A stretch of DNA of 64,000 bases from Iningainema tapete BLCC-T55 (lineage in GTDB: Bacteria > Cyanobacteriota > Cyanobacteriia > Cyanobacteriales > Nostocaceae), in the NCBI RefSeq assembly GCF_014698965.1, contig NZ_JACXAE010000080.1, positions 1 through 64,000 of the forward strand, read 5' to 3'. The notes below the pieces were generated by a model. That model ran no database searches and had not been told where the DNA came from. It was given only the letters and a program-made list of their open reading frames with translations. Position numbers and translations under genes: made by a program. Positions 16,875 to 26,552 of this stretch are shown here, one piece after another. Positions within the stretch are counted from its first letter, which is position 1, and the number at the start of each line of letters is the position of its first letter.

Positions 16875-19502
16875 TTGAAATTAATACACTTACATAAGCG
16901 CTGGTTAGCTCAAGTTTTACTCGCGTTAATGGCAGCAATTCTTTGTGTAGTAATATCACCTGTTTTCGCAAAAGTACCTGCCCAAACTCCTGGTGTACAA
17001 CAAAGTAGCACACAAGAGCTTGTCCAACAGGGGAAAATATATTATGATACAGGACAGTATACAATGTCCGTAAAAGTATTACAACAAGCAGCAGCAGAAG
17101 CTACAGCTAAAAGAGATGATTTGAGATTAGCTACTATCTGGGGTAATCTCTGTTTAGCTTATCAACAACTCGGCTTGTGGAAAGAGGCAGAGCAGGCGAT
17201 CGCTCAAGCTCTAAACAGATTACAAATTGTAAATAAATCTCAACAGCCAGTCATTAGAGCAAAAATTTTTGATGTCCAAGGAAAGTTACAATTTGCACAG
17301 GGAAAAACCGAAACAGCACTAATTACTTGGCAAAAAGCCGCCGAAATTTATCAGCAAATTGGGGATAAAGAATCCTTAATTCGCACTCGGATTAACTCCG
17401 CTCAAGCAATGCAGGTACTCGGACTTTACCGTCAAGCCAATAAGACTTTAACAGAATTAGAACAAACCCTGAGCAAAATCTCAGACGTATCGATAAAAGC
17501 CACAGGATTGCGTAGCTTAGGTAATGTTTTGCAAGTAGTTGGCGATTTAAAAAGATCGCAAAAAGTCTTAAAGCAAAGTTTAGCATGGGCAGAAGCTTCT
17601 TCAGATCAAGCGCATAGTGAAACTTTATTCAGTCTGGGCAACACAGCACGCGCTCAACAAGATACTAAAGCTGCTTTAAATTACTATCAGCAGGCAATAG
17701 CTACATCTGGTAACTCAAGCATACGTCTTCAAGCTCAGCTAAATCAACTGAGCCTACTTGTGAATACACAATCCCAAATAGGGTCAGATTTGCTACCGCA
17801 AATTGAGTTAGAAATTAACAAATTACCTCCTAGTCGGATGTCAGTAGATGCTCGAATCAACTTAGCTCACACCCTTTTGATATTGGATGATAAGCAGCAA
17901 TCCAAAATCCAAAATTTAAAATCCAAAATTGCACAGTTACTGGTACAAGCAATTAAACAAGCACAAAATTTACAAGACAAACGAGCAGAATCTTATGCTC
18001 TAGGGACTTTGGGTGAATTGTATGAAAAAACCTCTCAGTTACAAGATGCCCAAAAGCTCTCGGAAAAAGCTTTGGTGATTGCTCAAAGTATTAATGCATC
18101 GGATATAGCATATCAGTGGCAGTGGCAGTTGGGACGTTTACGTAAACAGCAACTTGATATCAAAGGAGCGATCGCCTACTATTTAGGAGCATTTAATTCC
18201 CTCAAATCTCTGCGTACTGATTTAGTGGCGATGAATCCAGATATACAGTTTTCTTTTACACAAAGTGTGGAACCAGTATATCGAAACTTAGTTGAATTGT
18301 TGTTACAACCCTCTCAACCCCCCCAACCCCCCCGAAATTCGGGGGGGCAAGAGGGGGTGGGGGTTAATCAAGAAAATCTCCAGCAAGCTCGTTTTGTGAT
18401 TGAATCACTACAGTTGGCAGAGTTGGATAACTTCTTTCGCTCCGCATGTTTAGATCCTCAGGAAGCAATTGATTTGTTGGTGGATAAAAAAGATCAAAGA
18501 GCAGGAGTTATTTATCCAATTATTTCGCCAAATCGTCTGGATGTAATACTCAAGTTACCCAATCAACCGTTGCGACACTACAGCACTTCAATTAACCAAG
18601 AGAAAGTGGAAATTGTAGTAGCAGATATGAGAAAATATTTACGAGACGTAACTCGAACTGCTCTGATGAAAGAGCGATCGCAACAGGTATATGATTGGCT
18701 AATTCGTCCAGCAGAAGCAGAGTTTGCTAACAGTGGTATTAAAACTTTAGTGTTTGTCTTAGATGGAGTATTACGCAACATCCCAATGGCGGCTCTCTAC
18801 GATCATAATCAGCAGAAATATTTAATAGAAAAGTATGCGATCGCCTTAACTCCTGGGTTACAGCTACTCGCTCCCAAACCTTTTGAAAAAGTACAGTTAA
18901 AAGCCTTAACTGCGGGAGTAGCGCAAGAAAGATCCATTGAAAACCTCAACTTTCCCCCGCTTAAAAATGTAGCACGGGAGTTAGAAAAAGTTAAAGCAAA
19001 GATACCCAAAACTCAACAACTTTTAAATCAGCAATTTACTGAAAAAAATATGCAAAACCAGTTGCAATCTAACAACTTTTCAGTAGTTCATCTTGCCACT
19101 CATGGCGAATTCAGTTCCGATCCGGAAAAAACCTTTATTGTTACCTGGAATGAACTACTTAAAGTCAAAGATTTTGATCATTTACTGCGAGTGAGCGACT
19201 CTAGCCAATCTAACAACATTGAATTACTCGTACTTAGTGCCTGTAAAACTGCTGAAGGAGACAAGCGAGCTGCTTTAGGATTAGCTGGAGTAGCGGTAAG
19301 AGCAGGAGCGCGTAGTACACTAGCAACATTATGGTCAGTAGATGACGAGTCTACAACCAACTTGATGAGTGAGTTTTATAGCGAGTTAAAAGCTGGGGTA
19401 AATAAAGCCGAGGCACTCCAACACGCCCAATTAAAAGCTTTTGCTAAGCAAAAAAGTCCTTATTTATGGGCACCGTTTGTGTTAGTAGGCAATTGGCTGT
19501 GA
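16875..19502 (+). CDS. TPR-CHAT domain protein with signal peptide
   Basis: An 875-residue protein. A TTG start at 16875 gives a clear Sec signal peptide (KRWLAQVLLALMAAILCVVISPVFA), so it is probably periplasmic or membrane-associated. Several TPR units follow to about residue 470. The C-terminal CHAT caspase-like domain has the His motif HLATHGE (His743) and the Cys motif LVLSACKTAEGD (Cys790), plus AGARSTLATLWSVDDESTT. CHAT proteins are cysteine proteases or scaffolds. The linker has absorbed DNA repeats in frame: AAAATCC heptamers at 17904-17931 (SKIQNLKSKI) and a GC palindrome at 18327-18347 (PPQPPRNSGG). It is the third gene of the sigma-like/DUF1822 cluster, after a 163 bp gap. Confidence 0.85.
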   Translation: MKLIHLHKRWLAQVLLALMAAILCVVISPVFAKVPAQTPGVQQSSTQELVQQGKIYYDTGQYTMSVKVLQQAAAEATAKRDDLRLATIWGNLCLAYQQLGLWKEAEQAIAQALNRLQIVNKSQQPVIRAKIFDVQGKLQFAQGKTETALITWQKAAEIYQQIGDKESLIRTRINSAQAMQVLGLYRQANKTLTELEQTLSKISDVSIKATGLRSLGNVLQVVGDLKRSQKVLKQSLAWAEASSDQAHSETLFSLGNTARAQQDTKAALNYYQQAIATSGNSSIRLQAQLNQLSLLVNTQSQIGSDLLPQIELEINKLPPSRMSVDARINLAHTLLILDDKQQSKIQNLKSKIAQLLVQAIKQAQNLQDKRAESYALGTLGELYEKTSQLQDAQKLSEKALVIAQSINASDIAYQWQWQLGRLRKQQLDIKGAIAYYLGAFNSLKSLRTDLVAMNPDIQFSFTQSVEPVYRNLVELLLQPSQPPQPPRNSGGQEGVGVNQENLQQARFVIESLQLAELDNFFRSACLDPQEAIDLLVDKKDQRAGVIYPIISPNRLDVILKLPNQPLRHYSTSINQEKVEIVVADMRKYLRDVTRTALMKERSQQVYDWLIRPAEAEFANSGIKTLVFVLDGVLRNIPMAALYDHNQQKYLIEKYAIALTPGLQLLAPKPFEKVQLKALTAGVAQERSIENLNFPPLKNVARELEKVKAKIPKTQQLLNQQFTEKNMQNQLQSNNFSVVHLATHGEFSSDPEKTFIVTWNELLKVKDFDHLLRVSDSSQSNNIELLVLSACKTAEGDKRAALGLAGVAVRAGARSTLATLWSVDDESTTNLMSEFYSELKAGVNKAEALQHAQLKAFAKQKSPYLWAPFVLVGNWL
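17904..17931 (+). repeat. In-frame AAAATCC-type heptamer repeats inside CHAT gene
   Basis: Four heptamers (AAAATCC, AAAATTT, AAAATCC, AAAATTG), translated as part of SKIQNLKSKI within the TPR region. The same heptamer forms a five-unit array at 19748-19782. Confidence 0.7.
18327..18347. repeat. C7/G7 palindrome inside CHAT gene
   Basis: Inverted repeat of seven C, GAA, a single A centre, TTC and seven G, translated as PPRNSGG. It is flanked by further pyrimidine- and purine-rich tracts that partly pair (ACCCTCTCAACC and AGAGGGGGTGGGGGTT). This looks like an inserted dispersed repeat that kept the frame open. Confidence 0.75.
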
Positions 19503-19508
19503 GGGAAT

Positions 19509-19537
19509 GTAGAGACTTCCCGTCGGGACGTCTCTAC
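19509..19537. repeat. Dispersed TAGAGACG palindrome, copy 5
   Basis: Near-perfect palindrome with arms GTAGAGACTTCCC and GGGACGTCTCTAC, 6 bp after the CHAT stop codon, in a position suited to end transcription. Confidence 0.8.
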
Positions 19538-19747
19538 ATTTTGTTCATTTTTGCAAATATTGACATAAGTGACATTTTGTGCATATACTCTCTTGAACTA
19601 GAACTCTAAATCTTGCAAAGAGGAAAAATGCAAAATTGTAAGCATATTAACTTATCGATGAATTAAATTCCGTTGTATAAAATACATAAAACTAATTATA
19701 TGCCAAACTAAGATATCACAGAAAAATATCTGCGTTTATCTGCGGTT

Positions 19748-19782
19748 AAAATCTAAAATCCAAAATCTAAAATCCAAAATCG
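19748..19782 (+). repeat. Five AAAATCY heptamers abutting a start codon
   Basis: Tandem units AAAATCT, AAAATCC, AAAATCT, AAAATCC and AAAATCG end exactly one base before the ATG of the PuuE-like gene. The array replaces any Shine-Dalgarno, so copy number would change the 5' untranslated region of that gene. Confidence 0.75.
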
Positions 19783-20657
<875 letters not shown>

Positions 20658-20661
<4 letters not shown>

Positions 20662-21221
20662 CAACCACACAAAACCAAATTTTAAAAATTCCTGTAATTG
20701 ACGCCAACCCAGAAAACGTCAAACCCTTCGGTCATTTGTTAGGCGATGATGTGAGCAAACCAGGACTTGGAATCCCATTTTACCAAGAAAGAGTAATAGA
20801 AGGCGAAAATATTGACTTTATCTATCGAGGTACAGCTACTTTTCGCACAGCAAAAATTATGCCAGGTTACCCAGCTATTACCTGGTTAGAACGTCACATG
20901 CACATGACCCAAATGTTTATTGGGTTGGGACAAGCACCGTTTATTATGGTGATGGCACCACCTAATCATGATGCAGTACCAGATTTATCTCAGGTAAAAG
21001 CGTTGCGATTTCCACCAGGGTATGGACTTTTGCTACATCTTGGCACTTGGCACGATTTTCCCATAGCGTGCAGGAGCGCCTGTATAATCCTCACGGCAAA
21101 TTCTGATGAGGTTGTCACAGCCTTGAGTCAAATGAAAGAGCCAGGAGAAATGAATCAAGGTGATGTTTACAAGATTTCATTGCCGCAAAGATTGGGGTAC
21201 GAAATTCATTTAGAACCGTGA
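20658..21221 (+). CDS. Ureidoglycolate lyase family protein (AllA-like)
   Basis: A 187-residue cupin-fold protein of the AllA family, which splits ureidoglycolate into glyoxylate and urea in purine catabolism. Visible features: ENVKPFGHLLGDD at the N-terminus, the cupin core WLERHMHMTQMFIGLGQAPFIMVMAPP, and PPGYGLLLHLGTWHDFPIA. The ATG at 20658 overlaps the previous stop (ATGA), and its Shine-Dalgarno comes from the AGGAGTC repeats, so translation is coupled. A second, diverged homologue lies at 23566-24060. Confidence 0.8.
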
Positions 21222-21375
21222 AAAAAGATGTGGGCACGACAATGCGTGCCCTCACTTCTCACACTTCACTCCGTCCGAGTCAGCGTTTCCAAATAAAATG
21301 GAACTGCTATGATTACAGGTACAGCATACTACGCTATTGATGATATGAGATCCGGATTGTTCCTGTGATGCTGTG

Positions 21376-23379
21376 CTAGACGTTTGCTAAAGTATATTCA
21401 GAATGCAAATTCGCAAAAACAGCCGGCTCATTATCAAACCCGATTGGCTGTTGCCCAAAAGTTGATCTGCCTAACAATACTGTGTCAGAGCGGAAAGCAA
21501 GATTTTGAATGCGAGTGTCTTGTGCAGGGGGAACGTCAGAAATACTGTAAGGAATTTCGTTAAAGTTAGCAATCAGGTACTCAGCAAAAGCATCTTGCTC
21601 AGAACCGTCAGCAGCAAAAGTTGCTGAGCCTGTGCGTAAGAGAGGATCTGAAACTAAATCAACTCGATCTCTATTGGGGAAGGTATAACCGTCACCGCCA
21701 GTCGCTAAGAAGGTAAGAGTAACGGTGCGGAAAGTGCGCGTGGGATCACCAACTAATTCACCATTCTCGGCAACAACATCAAGGTTGCCTGTGTTATCTT
21801 GAACAGCAAGAGAGAGTATGCGATCGCCTGCAGGTCGAGTTGGATCAAAACTAAACGAAAATCCACCAATTTGCGGAAAACGTCCTGGTGTTGCGCCTGG
21901 TGCTGTGGCAGCTACCCCATACTCAGCCACTGCCAGTAACTCTTGAGCAGTTAAAGTTAACAGCGACAAACCATTATTGAAGCGTAAAGCATTGGTGATA
22001 TCGAGTTGGGAGATATCCCCTTCAAGCTTACCTGCAACTGGGTTAGCTTGAGGAGGCACAATCAGAGCATCTGCGGGGTTGTTAGAACCGGGAGGAATGG
22101 TAAACACACCAATGTTATCGCGCACACCACCACCATTTTTGATCGAGATGACCGTGCTAGGATCAAACTGCCGAGCGTAAGCCAAGTTAGCATCAGCTGT
22201 TAAATTACCAAGATTAGTTTCTTGAGTGCGGACATCGGTACGCGAACCGTTGAGAAAGACTGTTGTTTTACCAAAAATATTACCATCTTGGGCAATGATA
22301 ACTTCTCTAAGAGCATCTGTAATTGCCACAATTTCCGGATCGGGTGTACCGTTAACTGCCGCTACGCCTGCTGCATCGGTTGCGTAAGCACCACTGATAT
22401 TAGGGTTAATGCTATCGGGAACAATAACACCACTGCGATCGAAGTCAACCACAAGACGACCAACATACTTGTAGTTACCATCAGTGTTGACAACAGCTAT
22501 AGGATTTCCGTCAGCCGCCGTCTTGAGAATTGGGTAAGCTCCTTGCACTTGATCTCCAGCGCGGAGGCGGTCTGTCTCATCTGCTAGCAAGGTATTCGAG
22601 CCACCTGCTATAATGATGTCTACTCCAGTTAGCAGTTCTGCAAGCTGTAACTCAATGGCAATTTGTTGCTGGTGCGCTAGCAAAATTACTTTGTTAATTT
22701 CTGGGTTGTTAGACAACAGCGTATCTACAGATTTTTGAATCTCAGCAGCGAGTGCGGCGATATCAGCTGGGTTACTTTCATTAAAATTACTTGGCAATAC
22801 AGTAACATTACCAGGAGAAGAAATTGACCGTAGTGTAGGAGTCGTCGCACCGACAACACCAATTTTTTCTCCGTTAACTGTAATGATGGTATTGCCAGCA
22901 ATTCGATTAGGAATTGTACTAGCTTCTTGCCCATCCGCTGTTACTAGTGGTGCCAAGCTGGCATCTGTACTAAAGTTCAAGTTAGAACTGAGATAGGGGA
23001 AGTTAGTTCCAGGGTAATTTCCGCTAGCTCTAATTAAGCTTGCGACAACATCAGTACCAAGATCAAATTCGTGGTTGCCAAAAGCAATTGCTTGGAAGCC
23101 AAGTTCATTTTGAATCAAGATATCTGCTCTACCTTGACCACCAAAAGCTGTGTCGCTACCAAAGAAGAATGGGCTAGGGATGTAGGCGTCTCCCGATGAG
23201 AGTACTAAAGTGTTAATATAATCTATATTGCCATCTCCATCAGCATCCTGATTTTTGAGAGCATTGAGAACTGCAGAAAAGTTAGGCGCATCAACCAAAG
23301 CCGGAACACCTGCTTCTTGGTCGGCAGCGTGCAATAATTGGAGTGTGAAAACAGAGCTTGATGTGGATTGATTTGTCAT
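21376..23379 (-). CDS. 5'-nucleotidase / metallophosphoesterase
   Basis: A 667-residue protein of the UshA/5'-nucleotidase type. The N-terminal metallophosphoesterase has LQLLHAADQE (in place of the usual HTND), LSSGDAY, FGNHEFDLG and LLAHQQQ. The C-terminal 5'-nucleotidase domain has NLTADANLAYARQFDPS, SIKNGGGVRDNIG and a nucleotide-binding FSFDPTRPAGDRI. DADGDGNIDYI near residue 47 resembles a calcium loop. There is no classical signal peptide, so export, if any, is by another route. It likely releases phosphate and nucleosides from nucleotides. Confidence 0.85.
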   Translation of the reverse strand: MTNQSTSSSVFTLQLLHAADQEAGVPALVDAPNFSAVLNALKNQDADGDGNIDYINTLVLSSGDAYIPSPFFFGSDTAFGGQGRADILIQNELGFQAIAFGNHEFDLGTDVVASLIRASGNYPGTNFPYLSSNLNFSTDASLAPLVTADGQEASTIPNRIAGNTIITVNGEKIGVVGATTPTLRSISSPGNVTVLPSNFNESNPADIAALAAEIQKSVDTLLSNNPEINKVILLAHQQQIAIELQLAELLTGVDIIIAGGSNTLLADETDRLRAGDQVQGAYPILKTAADGNPIAVVNTDGNYKYVGRLVVDFDRSGVIVPDSINPNISGAYATDAAGVAAVNGTPDPEIVAITDALREVIIAQDGNIFGKTTVFLNGSRTDVRTQETNLGNLTADANLAYARQFDPSTVISIKNGGGVRDNIGVFTIPPGSNNPADALIVPPQANPVAGKLEGDISQLDITNALRFNNGLSLLTLTAQELLAVAEYGVAATAPGATPGRFPQIGGFSFSFDPTRPAGDRILSLAVQDNTGNLDVVAENGELVGDPTRTFRTVTLTFLATGGDGYTFPNRDRVDLVSDPLLRTGSATFAADGSEQDAFAEYLIANFNEIPYSISDVPPAQDTRIQNLAFRSDTVLLGRSTFGQQPIGFDNEPAVFANLHSEYTLANV

Positions 23380-23516
23380 GTATAATTCCTGAATCTAAAG
23401 CATAGTAGTAATGCACCTAAACAGATGCGTAAAATATATTACAATAATAAATTTAGGTATAAATTAAGGTTTATTAAAAATTAGGTAAAACCTAGTTTAA
23501 ATTTATGAGTAAACAA

Positions 23517-23547
23517 GATACCCGACTTCTATAAGAAGTCGGGTATC
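23517..23547. terminator. Long perfect hairpin between two minus-strand genes
   Basis: Arms GATACCCGACTTCT and AGAAGTCGGGTATC (14 bp) with an ATA loop. It lies just downstream of the second AllA-like gene and upstream of the nucleotidase gene, so it probably ends the former's transcript. The downstream T-run is weak. Confidence 0.7.
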
Positions 23548-23565
23548 TGAAAGCATCTGAATTGC

Positions 23566-24060
23566 TCAAACAATTTCAAACTCCAAGTTATGACTTTTGA
23601 GAAAATTATGAGTGAAATGATCCACAACATTCGTATCACTCAATTCTAAATTATAAAAATCCACAACATCATGCTCAAAATATGGTCCTGCGTGCCAAGT
23701 ACCCACTGCTAATTTAATAAAGCAATTTCCTGGGATGCGGAAGGCAGCAATCTCTTCTATCGCAGGTTTATCTACATCCTGATTAGGAGGACAAACTGCA
23801 ATTAACCAGTCTTTTCCTGCCAAAGATCCCAGACATTGAGTACATTGAGTGTGACGTGTAATTGTGTGAAATTTTCGCCCCCTACGCTGTAACTGCATAA
23901 TATAAAAGCGGGGTATACCTTTGTCAAGTACTAACTGCGCATCTTCTACATCAAAGGGTTTTCCGTCTTTACTCGGAAAAATTACCTGTCCGAAACGACG
24001 AAAATTTTCCGAACTTATCCATTCCGCTCTTAATTGTTGTATTGCCTTTGATGTATTCAT
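23566..24060 (-). CDS. Second ureidoglycolate lyase family protein (AllA-like)
   Basis: A 164-residue protein with the AllA pattern: ENFRRFGQVIFPSKDGKPF near the start, the cupin core HTQCTQCLGSLAGKDWLIAVCPP, and FRIPGNCFIKLAVGTWHAGPYF. It is diverged from the copy at 20658-21221. The ATG at 24060 is chosen because GGGG lies upstream and it starts at the conserved region; a TTG at 24099 is possible. It lies immediately after a 73-residue gene in the same direction. Confidence 0.75.
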   Translation of the reverse strand: MNTSKAIQQLRAEWISSENFRRFGQVIFPSKDGKPFDVEDAQLVLDKGIPRFYIMQLQRRGRKFHTITRHTQCTQCLGSLAGKDWLIAVCPPNQDVDKPAIEEIAAFRIPGNCFIKLAVGTWHAGPYFEHDVVDFYNLELSDTNVVDHFTHNFLKSHNLEFEIV

Positions 24061-24099
24061 AAGTTGCCCCAACAAATTAAATCTAAAATGCTCAATCAA

Positions 24100-24321
24100 T
24101 TATTCTAAGGAATATAAAATTGTATCTTCACGAACATTTTCTTTGATTAACTCTGCGGATAAAGCTATTTCTAAAATAATCTGTAAATAACTTTCAGTCC
24201 ACCCAGTTTTTTGAAGAATATCTATTTTTAAATAAGGCTTAATTTTTAAAAGCTCCATTAGTTGCTTTAATCTTCTACCCAATTCTTGTGCATCTGGAGT
24301 GGATATTTTTATACTATTCAT
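24100..24321 (-). CDS. Small hypothetical protein, 73 aa
   Basis: Helical, charged protein (TPDAQELGRRLKQLMELLKI...) with a possible winged-helix-like segment (DILQKTGWTESYLQIILEIALSAELIKENV). It lies 39 bp upstream of the second AllA-like gene on the same strand and probably shares its transcript. I do not recognise a family. Confidence 0.55.
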   Translation of the reverse strand: MNSIKISTPDAQELGRRLKQLMELLKIKPYLKIDILQKTGWTESYLQIILEIALSAELIKENVREDTILYSLE

Positions 24322-24641
24322 ATTTACTCAAGCTTAATACAAGGTAACAATAGTTTATTATGTCACAAAATTCAATATACGCTAATTAATTTTATACAAG
24401 CATCTCAATAATTGCGATCCTAACAACCCACTCTACCTCCCCATCTCCCCAAGTACAACGAATGGACACGCGACATTGATAGCTATTTGGAGAGAAGACG
24501 CCAAAAACGCCAAGAGAAGAAAAACTTGTGTTTACAAATCCTTTAGAATTGCTATATATTAATCTTTTATTTATTTTATCTTAATATAAATAATGTATAA
24601 TAACAAGACTAAAATCAAAATAGGAAGCAATTAGCTTGATT
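24322..24641. other. Gene-free stretch of ~320 bp
   Basis: AT-rich spacer with the reversed cyanobacterial GACGCCAAAAACGCCAAGAG motif near 24500. It holds the promoters of the divergent flanking genes. No gene is seen. Confidence 0.45.
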
Positions 24642-25145
24642 ATGAAAAAAATTATTTCAATGAGATCAAAATACTTACTTATCTGTGCATTAGCAGTTGT
24701 TGGGTTGATTTTTGTAAATGGTTATATTCAACCAACTCACGGTTCGATGGGAAACACTGAGTATAATCAATCATCAGAAAATACTATTAGTGCAGAGCTT
24801 GATACTCCATTTAAACTAAAATTTGGACAAACAGTATTCATTGGTTCTGAGGAATTGGAAATAAAATTTTTAAAAGTTACTGACTCAAGGTGTCCTGCTA
24901 ATGCGTTTTGTATCCGACAAGGAGAAGTAAAAATTGAACTTGAGATTTTAAAGGATGGTGATACTATTGACAACCTCATCCTTACTAGTGAAGTAACGAA
25001 TCAAAAATACTTAGCAAGTGCTGATTTTGACGGTTATTCTGTAAAACTATTAAGAGTTGATCCGTATCCTGGACTTGCACCTAAAACAACAATCTCAGAT
25101 TATGTTGCAAGGCTGATTGTTTCTAAAAAGGCTGAGGAGGAATGA
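24642..25145 (+). CDS. Exported hypothetical protein
   Basis: About 167 residues from the ATG at 24642 (MKKIISMRSKYLLICALAVVGLIFVNGY), with an N-terminal signal or anchor helix. The mature domain is beta-rich and has the Cys pair SRCPANAFCIRQGEVKIELE, a pattern seen in small bacterial proteins where two close Cys form a disulfide. Function is unknown. A TTG at 24636 would add two residues. Confidence 0.65.
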   Translation: MKKIISMRSKYLLICALAVVGLIFVNGYIQPTHGSMGNTEYNQSSENTISAELDTPFKLKFGQTVFIGSEELEIKFLKVTDSRCPANAFCIRQGEVKIELEILKDGDTIDNLILTSEVTNQKYLASADFDGYSVKLLRVDPYPGLAPKTTISDYVARLIVSKKAEEE

Positions 25146-25220
25146 TTGTTATACATAAGTTTTTAGCTGTGTCCCTTGTTTTATTAAAAGCGATCGCATT
25201 TTTAAATTACTCAACTAGCT

Positions 25221-25634
25221 ATGAAGTTACTAAGAAGGGGTATTTCGGTTCTTTGCACTGCATCAGCTACATCAGGGTTAATGTTACTGCTATCTATACA
25301 AACAGCAGTTGCTTGCAAGTGTGTTGTCTCCACTGACGAGGAGTATTTTGAAAGAGCAGATGTTGTTTTCACTGGCACGGTGAAAGCGAACAATAACTCT
25401 GAGGTAGGATCTAGGGGAACTGTCTGGAGTTTTATTGTAGATGAAGTATTGAAAGGCAATGTTGCCCAGCTTCAAGAAATAATCAGCTTCGGGAATAGTT
25501 GTGGAATTAGTTTTAGCATTAATACTCAGTATCAAGTTTACGCCAGAAATGTTAATGAAGCTAGTGTGACAGATTTGTGTTCTGGAACTAGGAAGCTACA
25601 GGTAAAGGCTGTTTCTGGAGATGAAAATCCCTAA
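25221..25634 (+). CDS. Secreted netrin/TIMP-like protein
   Basis: A 137-residue protein. After a signal peptide (...LLLSIQTAVA) the mature chain begins CKCVV. This Cys-x-Cys N-terminus is the mark of tissue-inhibitor-of-metalloproteinase/netrin-like folds. Further Cys at FGNSCGI and DLCSG could pair with them. FERADVVFTGTVKA and WSFIVDEVLKG fit the OB-like barrel of the family. Bacterial members are poorly characterised; protease inhibition is an inference from fold only. Confidence 0.7.
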   Translation: MKLLRRGISVLCTASATSGLMLLLSIQTAVACKCVVSTDEEYFERADVVFTGTVKANNNSEVGSRGTVWSFIVDEVLKGNVAQLQEIISFGNSCGISFSINTQYQVYARNVNEASVTDLCSGTRKLQVKAVSGDENP

Positions 25635-25728
25635 AACAGAGATGGAGTTGGGAGCAAAAGGCAGTATTAAAGTTTTGCGCCCTGGTGAAGTGGTGTATAT
25701 TCCACCAAGAATGCCACTGGATAAATAA
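25621..25728 (+). pseudogene. Possible cupin-like gene remnant
   Basis: A 35-codon frame ending RPGEVVYIPPRMPLDK, which reads like the metal-site strand of a cupin. It overlaps the end of the TIMP-like gene and has no ribosome-binding site. It is probably a fragment; family uncertain. Confidence 0.3.
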
Positions 25729-25832
25729 GGCTTATTCAATTGTCCAAAATTTTAGTCAACTTCTCTTTGCAGACTACGGCGTGCCTCGATAGTAAGTTCT
25801 TTGCCCCGATGCATCCTTGCCTGCTCTCATTT

Positions 25833-25946
25833 ATGGGCGCTCCGGAATTTCAAGGTTTAACGCTAGATAACCACCCCAATCTCAAACGTTGGGTGGAGAA
25901 GGTACAGCAACGCCCAGCAGTACAGCGTGGGATGAATGTGCCGTAG
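25833..25946 (+). pseudogene. C-terminal fragment of a glutathione S-transferase
   Basis: The last ~37 codons read GAPEFQGLTLDNHPNLKRWV then EKVQQRPAVQRGMNVP, a typical GST C-terminal helix. The rest of the gene is missing; upstream sequence in other frames shows no GST thioredoxin fold. The stop at 25944-25946 directly precedes a palindrome. Confidence 0.7.
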
Positions 25947-25972
25947 GTAGAGACAGTACTGTACTGTCTCTA
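25947..25972. repeat. Dispersed TAGAGACG palindrome, copy 6
   Basis: Variant with core TAGAGACAGTACTGTACTGT and right end GTCTCTA. The terminal TAG on the minus strand (25970-25972) is the stop codon of the HD-domain gene. Confidence 0.75.
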
Positions 25973-26548
25973 AATTTCCCGTTGATGGCACAACTGTGAC
26001 ACAACTCGTGCAAATTCCTCCGTCAACCAATCAGAACCAGTCTCTTGATACACTTGTACCAGTGACTGATAAAACCACAAAGTTTTCTCCTTGCCACCGT
26101 TAAACTGACTCCAAATTGCATCGCCCTGTTGTTGCCATTCTGCCAGAACCGAGCGAGCATTGTGGAGTTTATCTGCTAATGATACCAATCGCACCTGGCG
26201 TGAAGCGTGGCGTAATTGCTTCAAGTAATGGGTTTTCCGCTCCAGCCAAGGAGGTTTCGGTTGAATATCCGTTTCAGTACAACCATCAACAATTGCTACA
26301 ACTACATCTCCAAATTGTCTGTGAATTTCCTCACGAGTAGCTTTGCCTCCTTGATCTTCTACGGCATCATGTAAAAGGGCGGCGATCGCTTCATCCTCAC
26401 TCCCCCCTGCTTCCAGTACCAAAGCTGCTACACTCATAAGATGCGAAATATAAGGAACGCCTCCTACCTTGCGAGTTTGGTTTGCATGGAGACGAGTGGC
26501 GTATATTAATGCTGCTTCAAATCTTTCTGTCAACTTTGTTGTATTCAT
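25970..26548 (-). CDS. HD-domain phosphohydrolase (SpoT/Mesh1-like)
   Basis: A 192-residue HD protein. The metal-binding residues are in HANQTRKVGGVPYISHL, the HD pair in AIAALLHDAVED, and a distal Asp in VRLVSLADKLHNA. This set is typical of the RelA/SpoT hydrolase branch and its small homologues, suggesting hydrolysis of ppGpp or a related nucleotide. No synthetase domain is present. It lies 4 bp after the WYL gene on the same strand, so the two may be co-transcribed. The stop codon comes from a palindrome. Confidence 0.8.
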   Translation of the reverse strand: MNTTKLTERFEAALIYATRLHANQTRKVGGVPYISHLMSVAALVLEAGGSEDEAIAALLHDAVEDQGGKATREEIHRQFGDVVVAIVDGCTETDIQPKPPWLERKTHYLKQLRHASRQVRLVSLADKLHNARSVLAEWQQQGDAIWSQFNGGKEKTLWFYQSLVQVYQETGSDWLTEEFARVVSQLCHQREI

Positions 26549-26552
26549 TAAT

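Noticed and set aside
25142-25336. 64-codon ORF between two exported-protein genes
   Set aside because: It overlaps the TIMP-like gene in another frame and has no coherent domain; the TIMP-like frame has a clear signal peptide.
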